DNA from: Sphingobacteriales bacterium JAD_PAG50586_3
Lineage (GTDB): Bacteria > Bacteroidota > Bacteroidia > CAMBQF01
NCBI GenBank assembly: GCA_023213195.1
Contig: CP096135.1
Coordinates: 248,001 to 312,000 of the forward strand
Direction of reading: 5' to 3'
DNA: 64,000 nt
The translations under genes were made by a program, and so were the position numbers. Of this stretch, positions 18,350 to 30,388 are shown in pieces. Below the pieces are notes generated by a model. That model was given only the letters and a program-made list of their open reading frames with translations. It searched no databases and was not told where the DNA came from. Position 1 is the first letter of the stretch; every line of letters starts with the position of its first letter.

Positions 18350-19701
18350 ATGAAACGCCTTTTAATACTAATCAACCTAGTTTTTATGCTTTCGGCGGGG
18401 CTTATGGCGCAACCGGCAACAACAAATGCCAAACGCGCATTTACCCTTAAAGAGGCTATGGACTATGCCGTTATAAACTCTTACACGGCAAAAACATCAT
18501 CCATAGATATGGAAAAAGCCAAGCGCCAAATGAATGAGCTTATTGGCATTGGTGCACCCCAAATTAGTGGTTCGGTACAATACAACTACAACATTAAGCC
18601 GCCGGTAGCATTTTTTCCGGCAGCGTTTTTTGGCGGCCCGCCAAATGAGTTTCAGGCAATAACCATATCGCCTAAGCAAAACAGCACCTTGGGCCTATCG
18701 GTAAACCAATTGTTGCTAGACGGCACCTACTTTATTGGCCTGCAAGCAGCTAAAAAGTTTAAAGAAATATCGGTAGACGTTAACCAAAAAGACCTGATAG
18801 CCATTAAGGCCGATGTAGCAGCATCGTACTACGCTATTTTGGTGCTTGAAGAAAACCGTAAAATTTTAAGCGAAAGCCTTAACAAGTTGAACGATACCTA
18901 CAGCCAAACCGAGAAAATTTACAAAGAAGGTTTGATTGAAGAGAACGACCTTGACCAGCTAAAGCTTATTATATCTACCTTAAAAACAACCCAAACCAGC
19001 TTAGACCGTCAGGTTGAACTGGCTAAAAAGCTACTTAAGTTTCAATTGGGTATAGACCTTACCGAAGAAGTAACCCTAACTGATAACCTTGATAAGGTAT
19101 TGGCAGATACTCCAAACGAGAGCACAATGGTATCGAGCTTTAAGGCCGAAACTAATATTGATTACCAGATTTTACGTAAACAAAGCGTGCTGGCCGATTT
19201 AAATTACAAGCGCGTAGTAGCATCGTACACCCCTAGCCTATCGGGCTTTTTAGCTACCAATGGCAAAACTTTAGCAACAGCAACCGTGTGCTGGCCGACC
19301 AATCTAAATACTACGGTATAGCCGTTGCCGGTGTTGCTTTGCGTGTACCTATTTTTGATGGCCTTTCTACCGTGCAGCGCATAAAATCGGCTAAGTTGGA
19401 TTATAAGAAAACCGAGATTGGCTTAAAGCAATTGGAAGAGGGTTTAAAACTACAATCGGACCAGGCTACAACCAACTACAACAACGCCTTAGACCAGTTT
19501 AAACTAAAGAAAGAGAATTTAGACTTAGCCCGCAAGGTTAAAGAAAAAGCCCTTATTAAATACTAGGAAGGTGTTGGTAGCAGCCTAGAGGTTACTACTA
19601 CAGAAAACCAATACCTGCAAATACAGGCCGATTATATATCATCATTACTTAACCTGTTTAACGCTAAAATCAGCATCAACAAACTGTCAAATAACTTTTA
19701 A
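18350..19701 (+). CDS. TolC-family outer-membrane efflux protein (frameshift and in-frame TAG)
   Basis: The outer-membrane channel of the tripartite pump encoded with the next two genes. Signal peptide MKRLLILINLVFMLSAGLMAQ, then two long coiled-coil repeats typical of OEP proteins. One A is missing from 19265-19268; after correction NFSNSNRVLADQSKYYGI continues the frame. An in-frame TAG at 19564-19566 interrupts KALIKY-*-EGVGSSLEVT where Gln or Lys is expected; the reading frame continues to the normal end NKLSNNF at 19701. Full length is about 450 residues, as usual. The TAG lies in a CTAGG context, like the second TolC gene of this window. Confidence 0.88.
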
Positions 19702-19727
19702 TATTACTACCACACTACAATATAACC

Positions 19728-20858
19728 ATGAAAAAATTTAATATAATTCTTGTTGCCCTGGTTGTGCTAATAGCCGCTTGTACACCACCCAAAACCGATT
19801 TGGAAAAGAAAAGGAAAGAGCTGGCTGAAGTAAATGCCGAGATTGATGAGCTTAAAACTAAAGCTAAAGGTTTAGAAACTGAAATTGCTAAGCTAGACAC
19901 CGCTGCCGCAGGCATTTTAAAGAACAAAACCGTAAAGGCTGAAGAAGTATTGCCTAGCGAGTTTGACAACTTTATTGAGGTGCAAGGCATGGTAGACTCT
20001 GACGAGAATGTGATGGTAAACACCACCCAACCGGGTATTATTACCGCCATTAATGTTAAAGAGGGCGACCGCGTTTCTAAAGGCCAAATTTTGGCTACTA
20101 CAGATGCCGCTGTGCTTAACAAATCTATAGACCAGTTGCAAACCAACCTTGACCTTGCAACCATTGCATACGACAAACAAAAACGCCTGTGGGACCAAAA
20201 AATTGGTAGCGAAATTCAATACCTAAGCGCCAAAACACAAAAAGAAAGCTTAGAGAAACAATTGAAAACCCTACAATCGCAAATAGACTTAACAGTTATC
20301 AAATCGCCTATTAATGGTGTGGTTGATGAGGTTAAAGTTAAAATTGGCGAAATGGCAAGCCCCGGCTTTACCGGCATACGTGTAGTAAACCTTAGCAACA
20401 TTAAGGTTATTGCAAAAGTATCTGACAACTACATATCAAAAGTTAAAAAAGGCCAATCTGTTGTTGTGCGTTTTCCTGATGCTAACTATGAGTTAACCGC
20501 CCCGGTAAGCTTTGTAAGCAGCGTTATTGGCAGCAACCGTTCTTTTACTGTTGAAGTAAAAGTAAACAACACCGATGGCAAGCTTAAACCTAACATGGTA
20601 GCCAACCTGCTTATATCAGACCAAAAACTATCTAACGTTTTGGTAGTACCATCAAACGCTGTAGAGCATACCGCAACAGGCAATTACCTAATGGTAGTAG
20701 CAGGCACACAGGGTAAATACACTGCCAGCCGCCGCAAGGTGGAGATTGGTGTGGAGTATAACGGCCGCACTATAGTAACCGAAGGGTTAAAACAAGGTGA
20801 GAAGATTATAACCTTTGGCTTTCAGGATGTGGTTGATGGCCAACCTATTTCTTTCTAA
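19728..20858 (+). CDS. RND efflux periplasmic adaptor (membrane fusion protein)
   Basis: A 376-residue intact lipoprotein (LIAAC, Cys18) linking the TolC channel and the RND pump. An unusual N-terminal charged coiled coil (about residues 24-60, DLEKKRKELAEVNAEIDELK) precedes the usual parts: lipoyl-like half GIITAINVKEGDRVSKGQIL near 105-125, a coiled-coil hairpin, second half TVIKSPINGVVDEVKVKIGE, beta barrel and membrane-proximal domain. It is 26 bases after the TolC gene and 57 before the pump gene. The extra N-terminal helix is seen in some Bacteroidota adaptors. Confidence 0.93.
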   Translation: MKKFNIILVALVVLIAACTPPKTDLEKKRKELAEVNAEIDELKTKAKGLETEIAKLDTAAAGILKNKTVKAEEVLPSEFDNFIEVQGMVDSDENVMVNTTQPGIITAINVKEGDRVSKGQILATTDAAVLNKSIDQLQTNLDLATIAYDKQKRLWDQKIGSEIQYLSAKTQKESLEKQLKTLQSQIDLTVIKSPINGVVDEVKVKIGEMASPGFTGIRVVNLSNIKVIAKVSDNYISKVKKGQSVVVRFPDANYELTAPVSFVSSVIGSNRSFTVEVKVNNTDGKLKPNMVANLLISDQKLSNVLVVPSNAVEHTATGNYLMVVAGTQGKYTASRRKVEIGVEYNGRTIVTEGLKQGEKIITFGFQDVVDGQPISF

Positions 20859-20915
20859 TTAAACCAATAATACTGCACGGCCCACGCCGGCATTAACATA
20901 TAAAACGCATTTACC

Positions 20916-23900
20916 ATGCAGATGGAACGATTAAAAGAATTGTTGGTAACCAACTGGGCGATTAATAACCGCACCAGTGTGTATGTGCTTACCATCATTA
21001 TATCTTTAGCGGGGTTGTTTGTTTTTAACACCATTCCTAAAGAGCAGTTTCCTGATATTGTTGTACCAACCATATCAGTAGTTACCATATACCCCGGCGC
21101 TACACCCGAGGATATTGAAAACCTTATTACCAAGCCTATTGAAAAGCAATTAAAATCGGTATCGGGTATTAAAAAAGTAACCAGCACATCTATACAAGAC
21201 GTGTCTATTATTACCGCAGAATTTGCTACCAACCAAAAGGTACCTGAGTGTAAGCTTAAAGTATCTGACGCGGTTGATAAGGCAAAGAGCGATTTACCAT
21301 CAGACCTTGATAACGACCCGCAGGTGCAGGAGTTTGATTTTTCTGAGTTCCCTATTATGAACATCAACATATCGGGAGATATTCCATTAGACAGGCTTAA
21401 AAAATATGCCGAAGATTTGGAAGATAAGATTGAGGGCCTGCCCGAAATTACCCGTGTTGACATTGTAGGTGGCTTAGACCGCGAAATACAGGTTAATGTA
21501 GACTTGTATAAAATGCAAGCTGCCGGTATTACCTTTAATGATATTGAAGCATCTGTAGGCAGGGAGAACGTAAATATCTCTGGTGGCGACATTCGTATAG
21601 ACGACCAACGCCGTAGCCTACGTGTTACCGGCCAGTTTAAAAACCCTAAAGATATTGAGAACATTATTGTACGCTCTTTCCAGGGCACAACAGTGTTTTT
21701 ACGTGATATTGCTACCGTTACCGATGGCTATAAAGAAAAACAAGACTTTGCCCGTTTAGACCGTAAAACGGTTATCAGCATGAACGTTATTAAACGCTCG
21801 GGCGAAAACCTTATTGCTGCATCAGACAAAATACAGGATATCATTCAGGAGTTTAAGGCAACCAAATTCCCCGCAGGGTTAGAGGTTACCATTACCGGAG
21901 ACCAGTCTGACAATACCCGTGTATCTATTGCCGACCTTATCAATACCATTATCATTGGCTTTACGCTGGTACTTATAGTACTGATGTTTTTTATGGGCCT
22001 TAGCAACGCGTTTTTGTGGCGTTGGCCGTACCATTATCATCACTTATCGCCTTCTTATTCCTTCCGGGGTTAGACTATACGCTAAACGTAATTGTACTAT
22101 TCTCTTTCTTACTGGCGCTGGGTATTATTGTTGACGATGCCATTGTGGTAATAGAAAATACCCACCGTATTTACAACAAGTACGACTTTAATGTTGTGCA
22201 GGCTGCCAAATACGCCGCAGGCGAGGTATTTATACCTGTATTAGCCGGTACGCTAACAACCATTGCACCGTTCTTCCCGCTGCTATTTTGGCCGGGTATA
22301 GCGGGCGAGTTTATGGGCAAGCTACCTGTAACACTTATCATAACCCTGGGCGCATCGTTATTTGTGGCCTTTATAATGAACCCTGTTTTTGCCGTGTCGT
22401 TTATGAAAAAAGGCGACCATGCAGAACTACCACCAATGCGCAGCTTATACCGCAACCTTATAATATTTGGTGTAATAGCTGTATTTGCCTTTTTAGCCGG
22501 CGGCTATGGCTTTGGCAACTTTATGTTGTTTATGATTGTAATGGCTGTTTTATACCACTTTGTATTAACCCGCGCCATAAAATCATTCCAGGAAAAAGCA
22601 TGGCCAAAAATTATTAATGGCTACCGCAAAGTGTTGGTTGTATTTGTAAAAGGCTACAGGCCTATTGCAATTGTAGCCGTTACATTTATTGCAACCATAA
22701 TTACCATTGCTGCATACTTTGAGCTCTGAGCCAAGGGTAGAGTTTTTCCCCAGCGGCGACCCTAATTTTGCCTACGTTTACATACAGGCACCGCTTGGTA
22801 CCGATGCTGAGGTTACCGACTCTATTACCCGGATAGCCGAGAAAAAAGTTTACGAGGTATTGGGCGAAGACAACCCTAACGTAACATCTATTATTGCCAA
22901 CGTTGGCCTTAACGCCGGCGACCCGCAAAAGCCCGACCGTGTTGCCACGCCATACAAAGGCAAGGTTACCGTAGCCTTTGTTAAATATTCTGACCGTCAT
23001 GATTTTAATACCGGCGAGGCATTAAACAACATTCGCGAGAAGTTTAAAAAAGAGCCTATACAGGGTGTTTCTATTTCTGTTGATAAGGAAGCCAACGGCC
23101 CACCGGTAGGCAAGCCAGTGAACATGGAAATTAGCGGCGATGAGTTTCCGGTGTTGCTTGATTTGCAGGATAAAGTATTTAAAGCAGTAGCCAAGGCTAA
23201 AATTGCCGGCATGGAAGAGTTTAAAAGCGACCTGCAACTTAACAAGCCTGAGATTATTATTGATATAGACAACGAAAAAGCGCAACGCGAAGGTGTTTCT
23301 AAAGCACAAATAGGTTTGGATTTACGTACCGCTTTGTTTGGCAAAGAAATATCTAAATATAAAGATGCTAACGATGATGCCCCAATACAACTGCGCCTAA
23401 CCGAAGATTACCGTAAAAAGGTAGAGCAACTTACCAACCTGCAAATATCTTTTATGGATATGTCAACAGGCCGTTTTAAACAATTGCCACTATCATCAGT
23501 AGTTACGGTACGCTACGCCCAATCGTATAACGGTATTAACCGCAAAAACCAAAAGCGTGTTATATCGCTATCTTCAAACGTAGAAAATGAAGATATGACC
23601 AGCAACATTGTGGCCCAGCTAAACGGTGTTATAAGCACTATTGATGTGCCAGAGGGTTACGAGATTAAAATGACCGGCGCACAAGAAGACCAGAAAGAAA
23701 CATCAGACTTTTTAGGTGTGGCGTTTTTAGCAGCCATTTTGTTAATGTTCTTTATCCTGGTTACACAGTTTAACTCGGTAGTTAAGCCTATGCTTATCTT
23801 CTCAACCATCTTCTTTAGTTTGATGGGTGTGTTCTTAGGCTTTATCATATTTGATTTTAGCTTCTCTATTGTAATGACGGGTGTAGGTATCTTCGCCCTG

Positions 23901-24299
23901 TCGGGTATCGTTATCCGTAACGGTATATTACTTATTGAGTTTATTGATGAGCTACGCCAACGTGGCGAAGATGTTACCAATGCTGTTGTTGATGGTGGCG
24001 CTACCCGTTTAACCCCTGTGTTTTTAACTGCCGTATCGGCTATACTGGGTTTAATACCATTAGCCATTGGTTTAAATATAGATTTTGCAGGCTTGTTTAC
24101 CCATTTTGAACCTCATTTCCACTTAGGTGGCGACAACGTTGCTTTTTGGGGCCCACTAGCATGGACCATGATTTTTGGTCTTGTTATAGCAACCTTTTTA
24201 ACCCTGTTGGTAGTACCAACAATGTATATGTTGGCTTACAAAACCAAGTACAAAGTACTTAGCTGGTTTAAGAAAAAGCCCGCTACCGAAATTGAGTAA
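20916..24299 (+). CDS. RND efflux pump, HAE-1/AcrB-like (two frameshifts)
   Basis: Inner-membrane proton-driven pump, about 1128 residues after repair of two missing T residues (runs 22011-22015 and 22718-22720). N-terminal TM1 (VYVLTIIISLAGLFVF), porter domain with PKEQFPDIVVPTISVVTIYPG, TM4 with LALGIIVDDAIVVIENTHR containing the paired Asp residues of the proton relay, second porter repeat and C-terminal TM block (GIFALSGIVIRNGILLIEFI). The DD pair and the VVPTISV start favour hydrophobic or drug export rather than metals. A large central insertion around the Pro-rich hydrophobic region 22450-22720 adds two or three helices. It ends before the terminator 24332-24365. Confidence 0.93.
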
Positions 24300-24331
24300 G
24301 TAGTGTTTTCATTAAAGTAGGTTTAGTAAAT

Positions 24332-24365
24332 AAAAAGGGCTGCATAAATTATGCAGCCCTTTTTT
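24332..24365. terminator. Bidirectional terminator between the two efflux operons
   Basis: AAAAAGGGCTGCATAA pairs with TTATGCAGCCCTTTTT over one or two loop bases; A run on the left and T run on the right allow use from both sides. Confidence 0.88.
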
Positions 24366-24383
24366 ACGTGTTATTTAATACTA

Positions 24384-24857
24384 TCAGTTAACATAAATTT
24401 TACTGGTGCTTACATTGTGGCAACTGTTGCAAGCACCCGTAGTTATAGTTGTGCCCATATACTGTACATCTCCGCTTGTACCCGTAACAGAGGGGTAAAG
24501 GCCACCACTAAAATCAATATCTTCAGTAGTATAAAAATTGCCTTTACTATCTACCTCTACAGTGTATTTAAGTGTACCGGTACCATCTGGCCCGGTGTAT
24601 AGCTTAACCGTGCCGTTGGGTTGGCCGCTGGTAAAGGCTGCATTGTATACAGTGCCGGCAACATTAAACCAGCCCTCGCCCTGGCCACCGTTCTTATGGC
24701 AGTTCATACAGTTTTGGCCCATGTTATGGCTGTCGTCATCGCCATGGCGCGATATATTGGTTTCGTTGCCTTCGCCTTCTTTTTCGCAGCTTTGGGTAAA
24801 CACCATTGCACTAAAAAGCGCAGCCAGCATTGCCATTGTAATTAACTTGTTTTTCAT
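24384..24857 (-). CDS. Small lipoprotein with two CxxCH haem-binding motifs
   Basis: A 157-residue protein with lipobox TQSC (Cys24), a His/Asp-rich segment (RHGDDDSHN), then CMNCH at 50-54 and CNSCH at 143-147. Two CxxCH motifs imply covalent attachment of c-type haem outside the cytoplasm. Between them lies a segment with GWFNVAGTVYNAAFTSG and VKLYTGPDGTG that resembles a beta-sandwich (carboxypeptidase-regulatory-like). The gene is last in the metal-efflux operon, 44 bases after the MFP gene. Its job, perhaps redox sensing or metal handling, is inference from context. It could also bind metal through these Cys/His without haem. Confidence 0.8.
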   Translation of the reverse strand: MKNKLITMAMLAALFSAMVFTQSCEKEGEGNETNISRHGDDDSHNMGQNCMNCHKNGGQGEGWFNVAGTVYNAAFTSGQPNGTVKLYTGPDGTGTLKYTVEVDSKGNFYTTEDIDFSGGLYPSVTGTSGDVQYMGTTITTGACNSCHNVSTSKIYVN

Positions 24858-24901
24858 GATTTCTATTTTTAAAATTGATAGTTGCTTGTTGTAAAAATTA
24901 T

Positions 24902-26032
24902 TTATTCTGATTTATTCTTTAAAATCAATAATAACTGATAAGCCCCTTGTGTGGCGCAGGTATAAGCGCTAATATTTTGGGTTTTATCTACCGGTACAAT
25001 CTCTGTAAAGCCCCCTTCGCTGCTGCCGGTTTTAACCTCTAACAAATCAAACTGATAGGTAGATTTTTGTACAAATACATATTGCTTATTTTCAAACTCT
25101 ACAATAGCATCGTTTGGCAAAGCCAACGCATCGGCCTTTTTAACCTCCACATCGGCATTCATATACATTCCCGGTATAAGGCTTTTGTCGTACTCTTCAA
25201 AATGGCAGTGTACCTCCACATTGCGTTCGGCAGATAGGCTTTTACCTATTAAAATTACCTCGCAGGCATATTTTTTATCGGCATTGTTTGTGTATGCAAA
25301 TACCTTTTGGCCTATGCTAAACTTATCAAGGTCTTTTTCAAACACCGTTAGGTTAAGGTGAATATCGGTAGGGTTTACCAGTTCAAACAACACATCGGCA
25401 GGGTTTACATACTTACCAATATTTACGTTTACTTTAGACACAAAACCATCTATAGGCGAGTACACATTAATACCACGCGAAAGGGTATTTTCATTAAGGT
25501 TATCAGGGTTAATGCTTATAAGCTTGAGTTTTTCGTATAACGATTTTATTAAAATTTTCTGCGATTTATAGTCGGCTTCGGCCTGCTGAAAAACCTTATC
25601 GCTACTGGCTTTAGAGGCATTCAAATCTTTCTGCCTAAAGTATTCAGCCTCTAAAAACTTAAACCGGGCCTGCGCGTTAAGGTAGTCTTGCTGTAGTTGA
25701 ATGTATTGCTGGTCTTCCATTACCGCAATAACATCGCCCTTGCCAATATGCATGCCGGGCAGCAGTTTGGTGCTTTTTAAATACCCACCCATAGGCACAC
25801 TAACAGATACCATGTTTTGCGGTGGCACATCTATAACCCCATTTACCTTTAATATTGATGAAAGCCCCATAATTTGGGCTTTGCCTGTTTGTATACCCGC
25901 GTTGTTTGCTTGCGCCCGGGTAATGGTAACCGAGGTTTTATTTGGGTTGTTAGCGGGTTCTTCTTTTGTTTGCCCGGCCCCGCCGCAGGCAGCTAACAAT
26001 ACTGTAGCTATATAAATTATATACTTGTTCAT
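24902..26032 (-). CDS. CusB/CzcB-type RND periplasmic adaptor
   Basis: A 376-residue lipoprotein (LLAAC, Cys16). It contains the adaptor blocks VSVPMGGYLKSTKLLPGMHI, a coiled-coil hairpin (about 100-170), INVYSPIDGFVSKVNVNIG, a beta-barrel domain and VEVHCHFEEYDKSLIPGMYM. The heavy-metal type is judged from its pairing with the CzcA-like pump whose stop codon lies five bases upstream. The N-terminal His/Met-rich metal-binding segment of E. coli CusB is absent. The protein is intact. Confidence 0.92.
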   Translation of the reverse strand: MNKYIIYIATVLLAACGGAGQTKEEPANNPNKTSVTITRAQANNAGIQTGKAQIMGLSSILKVNGVIDVPPQNMVSVSVPMGGYLKSTKLLPGMHIGKGDVIAVMEDQQYIQLQQDYLNAQARFKFLEAEYFRQKDLNASKASSDKVFQQAEADYKSQKILIKSLYEKLKLISINPDNLNENTLSRGINVYSPIDGFVSKVNVNIGKYVNPADVLFELVNPTDIHLNLTVFEKDLDKFSIGQKVFAYTNNADKKYACEVILIGKSLSAERNVEVHCHFEEYDKSLIPGMYMNADVEVKKADALALPNDAIVEFENKQYVFVQKSTYQFDLLEVKTGSSEGGFTEIVPVDKTQNISAYTCATQGAYQLLLILKNKSE

Positions 26033-26037
26033 GTTGT

Positions 26038-29000
26038 TTACTTGTTTGTTAGCGTGTTTAACTCTATAACACTAAGGTTTAGCGCCTTTACCGCATCTAG
26101 GTAATCGCTTTGTGTGCCTATTGCCTGGTTTATAAGCATTACCCACTCTAAATAGTTAATATCGCCGTTTTGCAACTGTGCATTTGCCGTATTTATAATT
26201 GTGTCGGCATAGCCCAAGGCATTATTTTCATAATAATCTACCGCCAGCTTGCTCCTTGCATAGTTGGTTATGGCCTAGCTATAGGTTGTTTGTAAAGCCG
26301 CCATGCCTGCTAAGGTAGTTACTTTGCGCCAACTGCCTGTCTATTTTAAGCGCGCCTATTTTTGCCTTTTGTGCACCAAAAAACAAGGGTATGCCCAAAC
26401 CAAACTGCGCAGACTGGAATCTGTAAGCCGTTGTATATGCATTATTATCGGCACCTATACCGCGTATGCTCATATTGCTGTAGCCCAAACTAATATCGGG
26501 CAGCAAAGCCGCTTTTTCTGTTTTTAACCGGTATAGACTAACCTGCTGCTGTTGCTTTAAATAACCCGCCAATGGGTGTTGTTGCAAAGCACTACTATCT
26601 GCCAACACAGGGGTGCAATTTTAAATTGGGGCGATGCAGGCACGTAGCTAACCTGTGTATTTAACAGGTAATTAAACTGCTTTTGTAGTATATCATAATC
26701 TTGCTGCAACTGGCTAAGTTGCAGGCTTACTTTGCCTTTTAAATTATCGGCAGTAGTTTTTTCCAGTATGTTACTTTCGCCTTTGTTAAAGCGCTTGGTA
26801 CTCTTATCTAAAAACCCGGTAAATAAACTATCGGCACGCTGCAACAACAGTTTTTTCTGGCTCAGGAATAACAACTCGTAAAACACGGTTGAAACCTGCT
26901 TTTTCAAATCATTCTGTTTAATAGCAACCAACAGTTGCCCGCCTTTATACTCCTGGTTAAGCAACTGCTTTTGCGCGGTGTATACCGTTGGAAATTTTAT
27001 GGTTTGTGAAATGCCAAAGCGGGTATCGGTATACACACTGTTTAGCTGCCCATAATCGCCGCTAATAGTGGTAGGCTGTATGTTCCATGCGGTACCTTTT
27101 AGCTTATCCAAATAATCAACCTGCAAATTTTGGGCGCGTAAGGCCTGGTTATTTTTCAAAGCCGTATCTACCGCAGCCTGCAACAGTATTGTTTGCTGCC
27201 CATAGCCCGGTGTTGCAACCAAGCCCAAAAATGCAACAGCTACCATGCCGGCTACTGCATGCTTTTTAACTTTAAACCCTGTTTCAAACAAAATGTATAG
27301 CACAGGCAGCACAAAAAGTGTTAACAGTGTAGCCAGCAACAAGCCGCCTATAACAACTGTTGCCAGTGGGCGCTGCACCTCTGCCCCTGCCCCGTTGCTT
27401 AGCGCCATGGGCAAAAAGCCTAACGATGCTACAAAGGCTGTCATTAACACAGGGCGCAGCCTAACTTTGGTGCCCTGCGTAACAATGCGTTTAACATCAT
27501 TCATTCCTTCGGCACGCAAACGGTTAAACTCTGCAATAAGTACAATACCATTAAGCACAGCTACGCCAAACAAGGCAATAAAACCTATACCCGCAGATAT
27601 GCTAAACGGCATACCGCGCAAGGCTAAGGCAAATACGCCCCCTATGGCAGATAGCGGAATAGCCGTGTAAATAAGCAAGCCCTGCTTTATTGAACCAAAG
27701 GCAAAATACAGCATAAGAAATATTAGCAATAGCGATATGGGCACAGCAATGCTTAAGCGCTTTTTGGCAGCGTTAAGGTTTTCAAAAGCCCCGCCATAAT
27801 CTATACGGTAGCCCTTAGGTAGCATTAGCTCTTTGTCAACCTTAGCCTGCAATTCTGTAACAATGCTTTGCACATCGCGCCCGCGCACATTAAAACCAAC
27901 TACTATGCGCCTTTTGGCTCCCTCTCTTTGTATTTGGTTTGGGCCTTCAATACTTACAATTTTTGCTAACTGGTAAAGCGGTATTTGTGTGCCTTGTGGC
28001 GTTGGTATTAAAAGGTTTTCTACATCGCTTATATTGTTGCGCTTTTCGCCCTGCAGGCGCACAACCATATCAAAACGTTTTTCGCCTTCAAACACCAAGC
28101 CCGCGCTTTGCCCGGCAAATGCCGTATTTATTACCTTGTTTATGCTACTAATGTTAAGGCCATATTGCGCTATGGCAGGCCTGTTATATGTTATTATAAT
28201 TTGCGGCATGCCGCCAACAGGCTCTACAAACACATCTTTTGCGCCATTAATAGTTGCTGCGGTAGCGCCCAATTTTTTAGCAAACAGGGTAAGGCTATCC
28301 ATATCGTCGCCAAAAATTTTACATACCACATCTTGCCTTGCACCAGTCATTAACTCGTTAAAACGCATTTGCACAGGGTATTGAAAACCCGTTGTTAACC
28401 CCGGAACAGCCTCCAGCTCTTTACTCATTTTATCTGCCAGTTCATTAAACGTTTGGGCCGATGTCCATTCGCTCTTATCCTTTAAAATAATCATCATGTC
28501 TGATGCATCTATGGGCATAGGGTCTGTAGGAATTTCGCCACTGCCGGTTTTGGTTACTACTTTTACTACCTCAGGAAATTTTTGGAGTAGTATATGTGAT
28601 GCTTTTTGAGTAGCCTCTATATTTACCGAAAGGTTAGTACCGGTTGACAAACGGCACTCTACGGCAAAATCGCCTTCTTCTAAACTGGGTATAAACTCGC
28701 CACCCAAAAAGGTTAGCGTTATAACTGCCCCAACAAACAGAGCAATAGTAGCAGCCACTATTGTTTTGGGAAAATTAAGCACACGGATGAGTACATTTTG
28801 GTAGAAATACTCTATCCCATTCATCATTTTGTCTGACAATGTTTTTTTATGACTTATTTTTTTGCTTAAAAACAAGGCACTAAAAGCAGGTATATAGGTA
28901 AGCGACAATATAAATGCACCCAACAATGCAAAGGCAACAGTTTGCGCCATGGGCTTAAACATTTTACCCTCTATACCCTGTAAGGTGAATATTGGCAAAT

Positions 29001-30386
29001 ACACTATAAGTATTATTACTTGCCCAAACACAGCACTATTCATCATACGTCCCGCCGATTGGTTTACCTCTTTATCCATATCGGCCTGGGTTAGCTTATT
29101 TATGTGGCTAAATTTTTTGCTATGGCTAAGCGTGTGCATTACCGCTTCTACAATAATTACAGCCCCATCTACAATAAGCCCAAAATCTAATGCCCCCAAG
29201 CTCATCAGGTTGCCGCTAACGCCAAAAAGATTCATCATAATTATTGCAAACAGCATTGCCAGTGGTATTACTGATGCTACCAGCAAACCGGCCCTAAAAT
29301 TGCCCAAGAAGAGTACCAATATAAAAATCACAATTAAGGCACCCTCCATCAGGTTTTTTCTACCGTGCCAATGGCGTTATTAACCATTTTGGTGCGGTCT
29401 AAAAAAGGCTCTAGAACAACCCCTTTGGGTAAATCTTTTTGTATTATGGCTATGCGTGCTTTAACATCTTTAATAACGCTGCTGCTGTTGCCGCCCTTAA
29501 CCATCATTACCACACCTCCGGCAACCTCGCCCACATCGTTATAACACAAAGCCCCGTAGCGGGTAGCGTTTCCAAAGCCAACACGGGCTACATCGCGAAT
29601 AAAAAGCGGTGTGCCATTAGCAGTACTTTTTACCTGTATATTTTCTATATCGGCAAGGCTGCCCACTAACCCTTCGGTGCGTATATACTGCACCATTGGG
29701 CCTTTTTCAATATAGGCACCGCCGGTGTTTTGGTTATTATTTTCCAGGGCGGCAAAAATATCGGCAATGGTTACCCCGTAAGATTTTAGCATATCAGGAT
29801 TTACCGCTATTTCGTATTGCTTTAACTTGCCACCAAAGCTGCTAATATCGGCCACACCCGGCACACCCAATAGTTGCTTGCGCACCACCCAATCTTGAAT
29901 GGTGCGTAGTTCTGTTGCATCATACTTATTTTCGTACCCCTTTTCAGGTCTTACTACATACTGGTAAATCTCGCCCAAGCCTGTAGTTACGGGGCCCATT
30001 TCGGGCAGTGCCACACCGGGCGGCATAAGCGGTTGCACCTTTACCAAGCGCTCACCAACCTGCTGGCGTGCCCAGTAAACATCAACATCATCATTAAACA
30101 CCAGTGTTACTACCGATAGCCCAAAGCGAGAAAAGCTGCGCATTTCTATAAGGCCCGGTATGTTTGCATTTGCCTGTTCTATAGGGTAAGTAATTAGCCT
30201 TTCTATATCTGTTGCGCCCATGGCCGGGGCTACAGCTATTACCTGCACCTGGTTGTTGGTAATATCGGGCACAGCATCTATAGGTAAACGGGTTACCTGA
30301 TAGCTGCCATAGCCAATAAGGGCCACAACAAACAGGGCAATTATCAGTTTATTAGCAACTGAAAATTGAATTATCCTGTTTAGCAT
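26038..30386 (-). CDS. czcA: CzcA/CusA heavy-metal RND pump fused to a TolC-type outer-membrane domain (frameshifts, in-frame TAG)
   Basis: One gene of about 1450 codons. The RND part (about residues 1-1020) has MLNRIIQFSVANKLIIAL, LPIDAVPDITNNQVQV, and DFGLIVDGAVIIVEA in TM4 with the two Asp and the Glu typical of the HME (Co/Zn/Cd) class. After the last TM (TLFVLPVLYILFETGF) a linker GYGQQTILLQAAVDTALKNN opens a TolC-like domain, so pump and outer-membrane channel are one chain, a fusion known in Bacteroidota. Missing bases at 29354-29359 and 26610-26613, an indel near 26311-26317 and an in-frame TAG (26275-26277) interrupt it; each side is homologous. Metals exported are inferred. Confidence 0.9.
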
Positions 30387-30388
30387 GA

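Noticed and set aside
19564..19566. Recoding of TAG as a sense codon
   Set aside because: Several genes in the window end in TAG with no homologous sequence after it, for example lspA and ileS.
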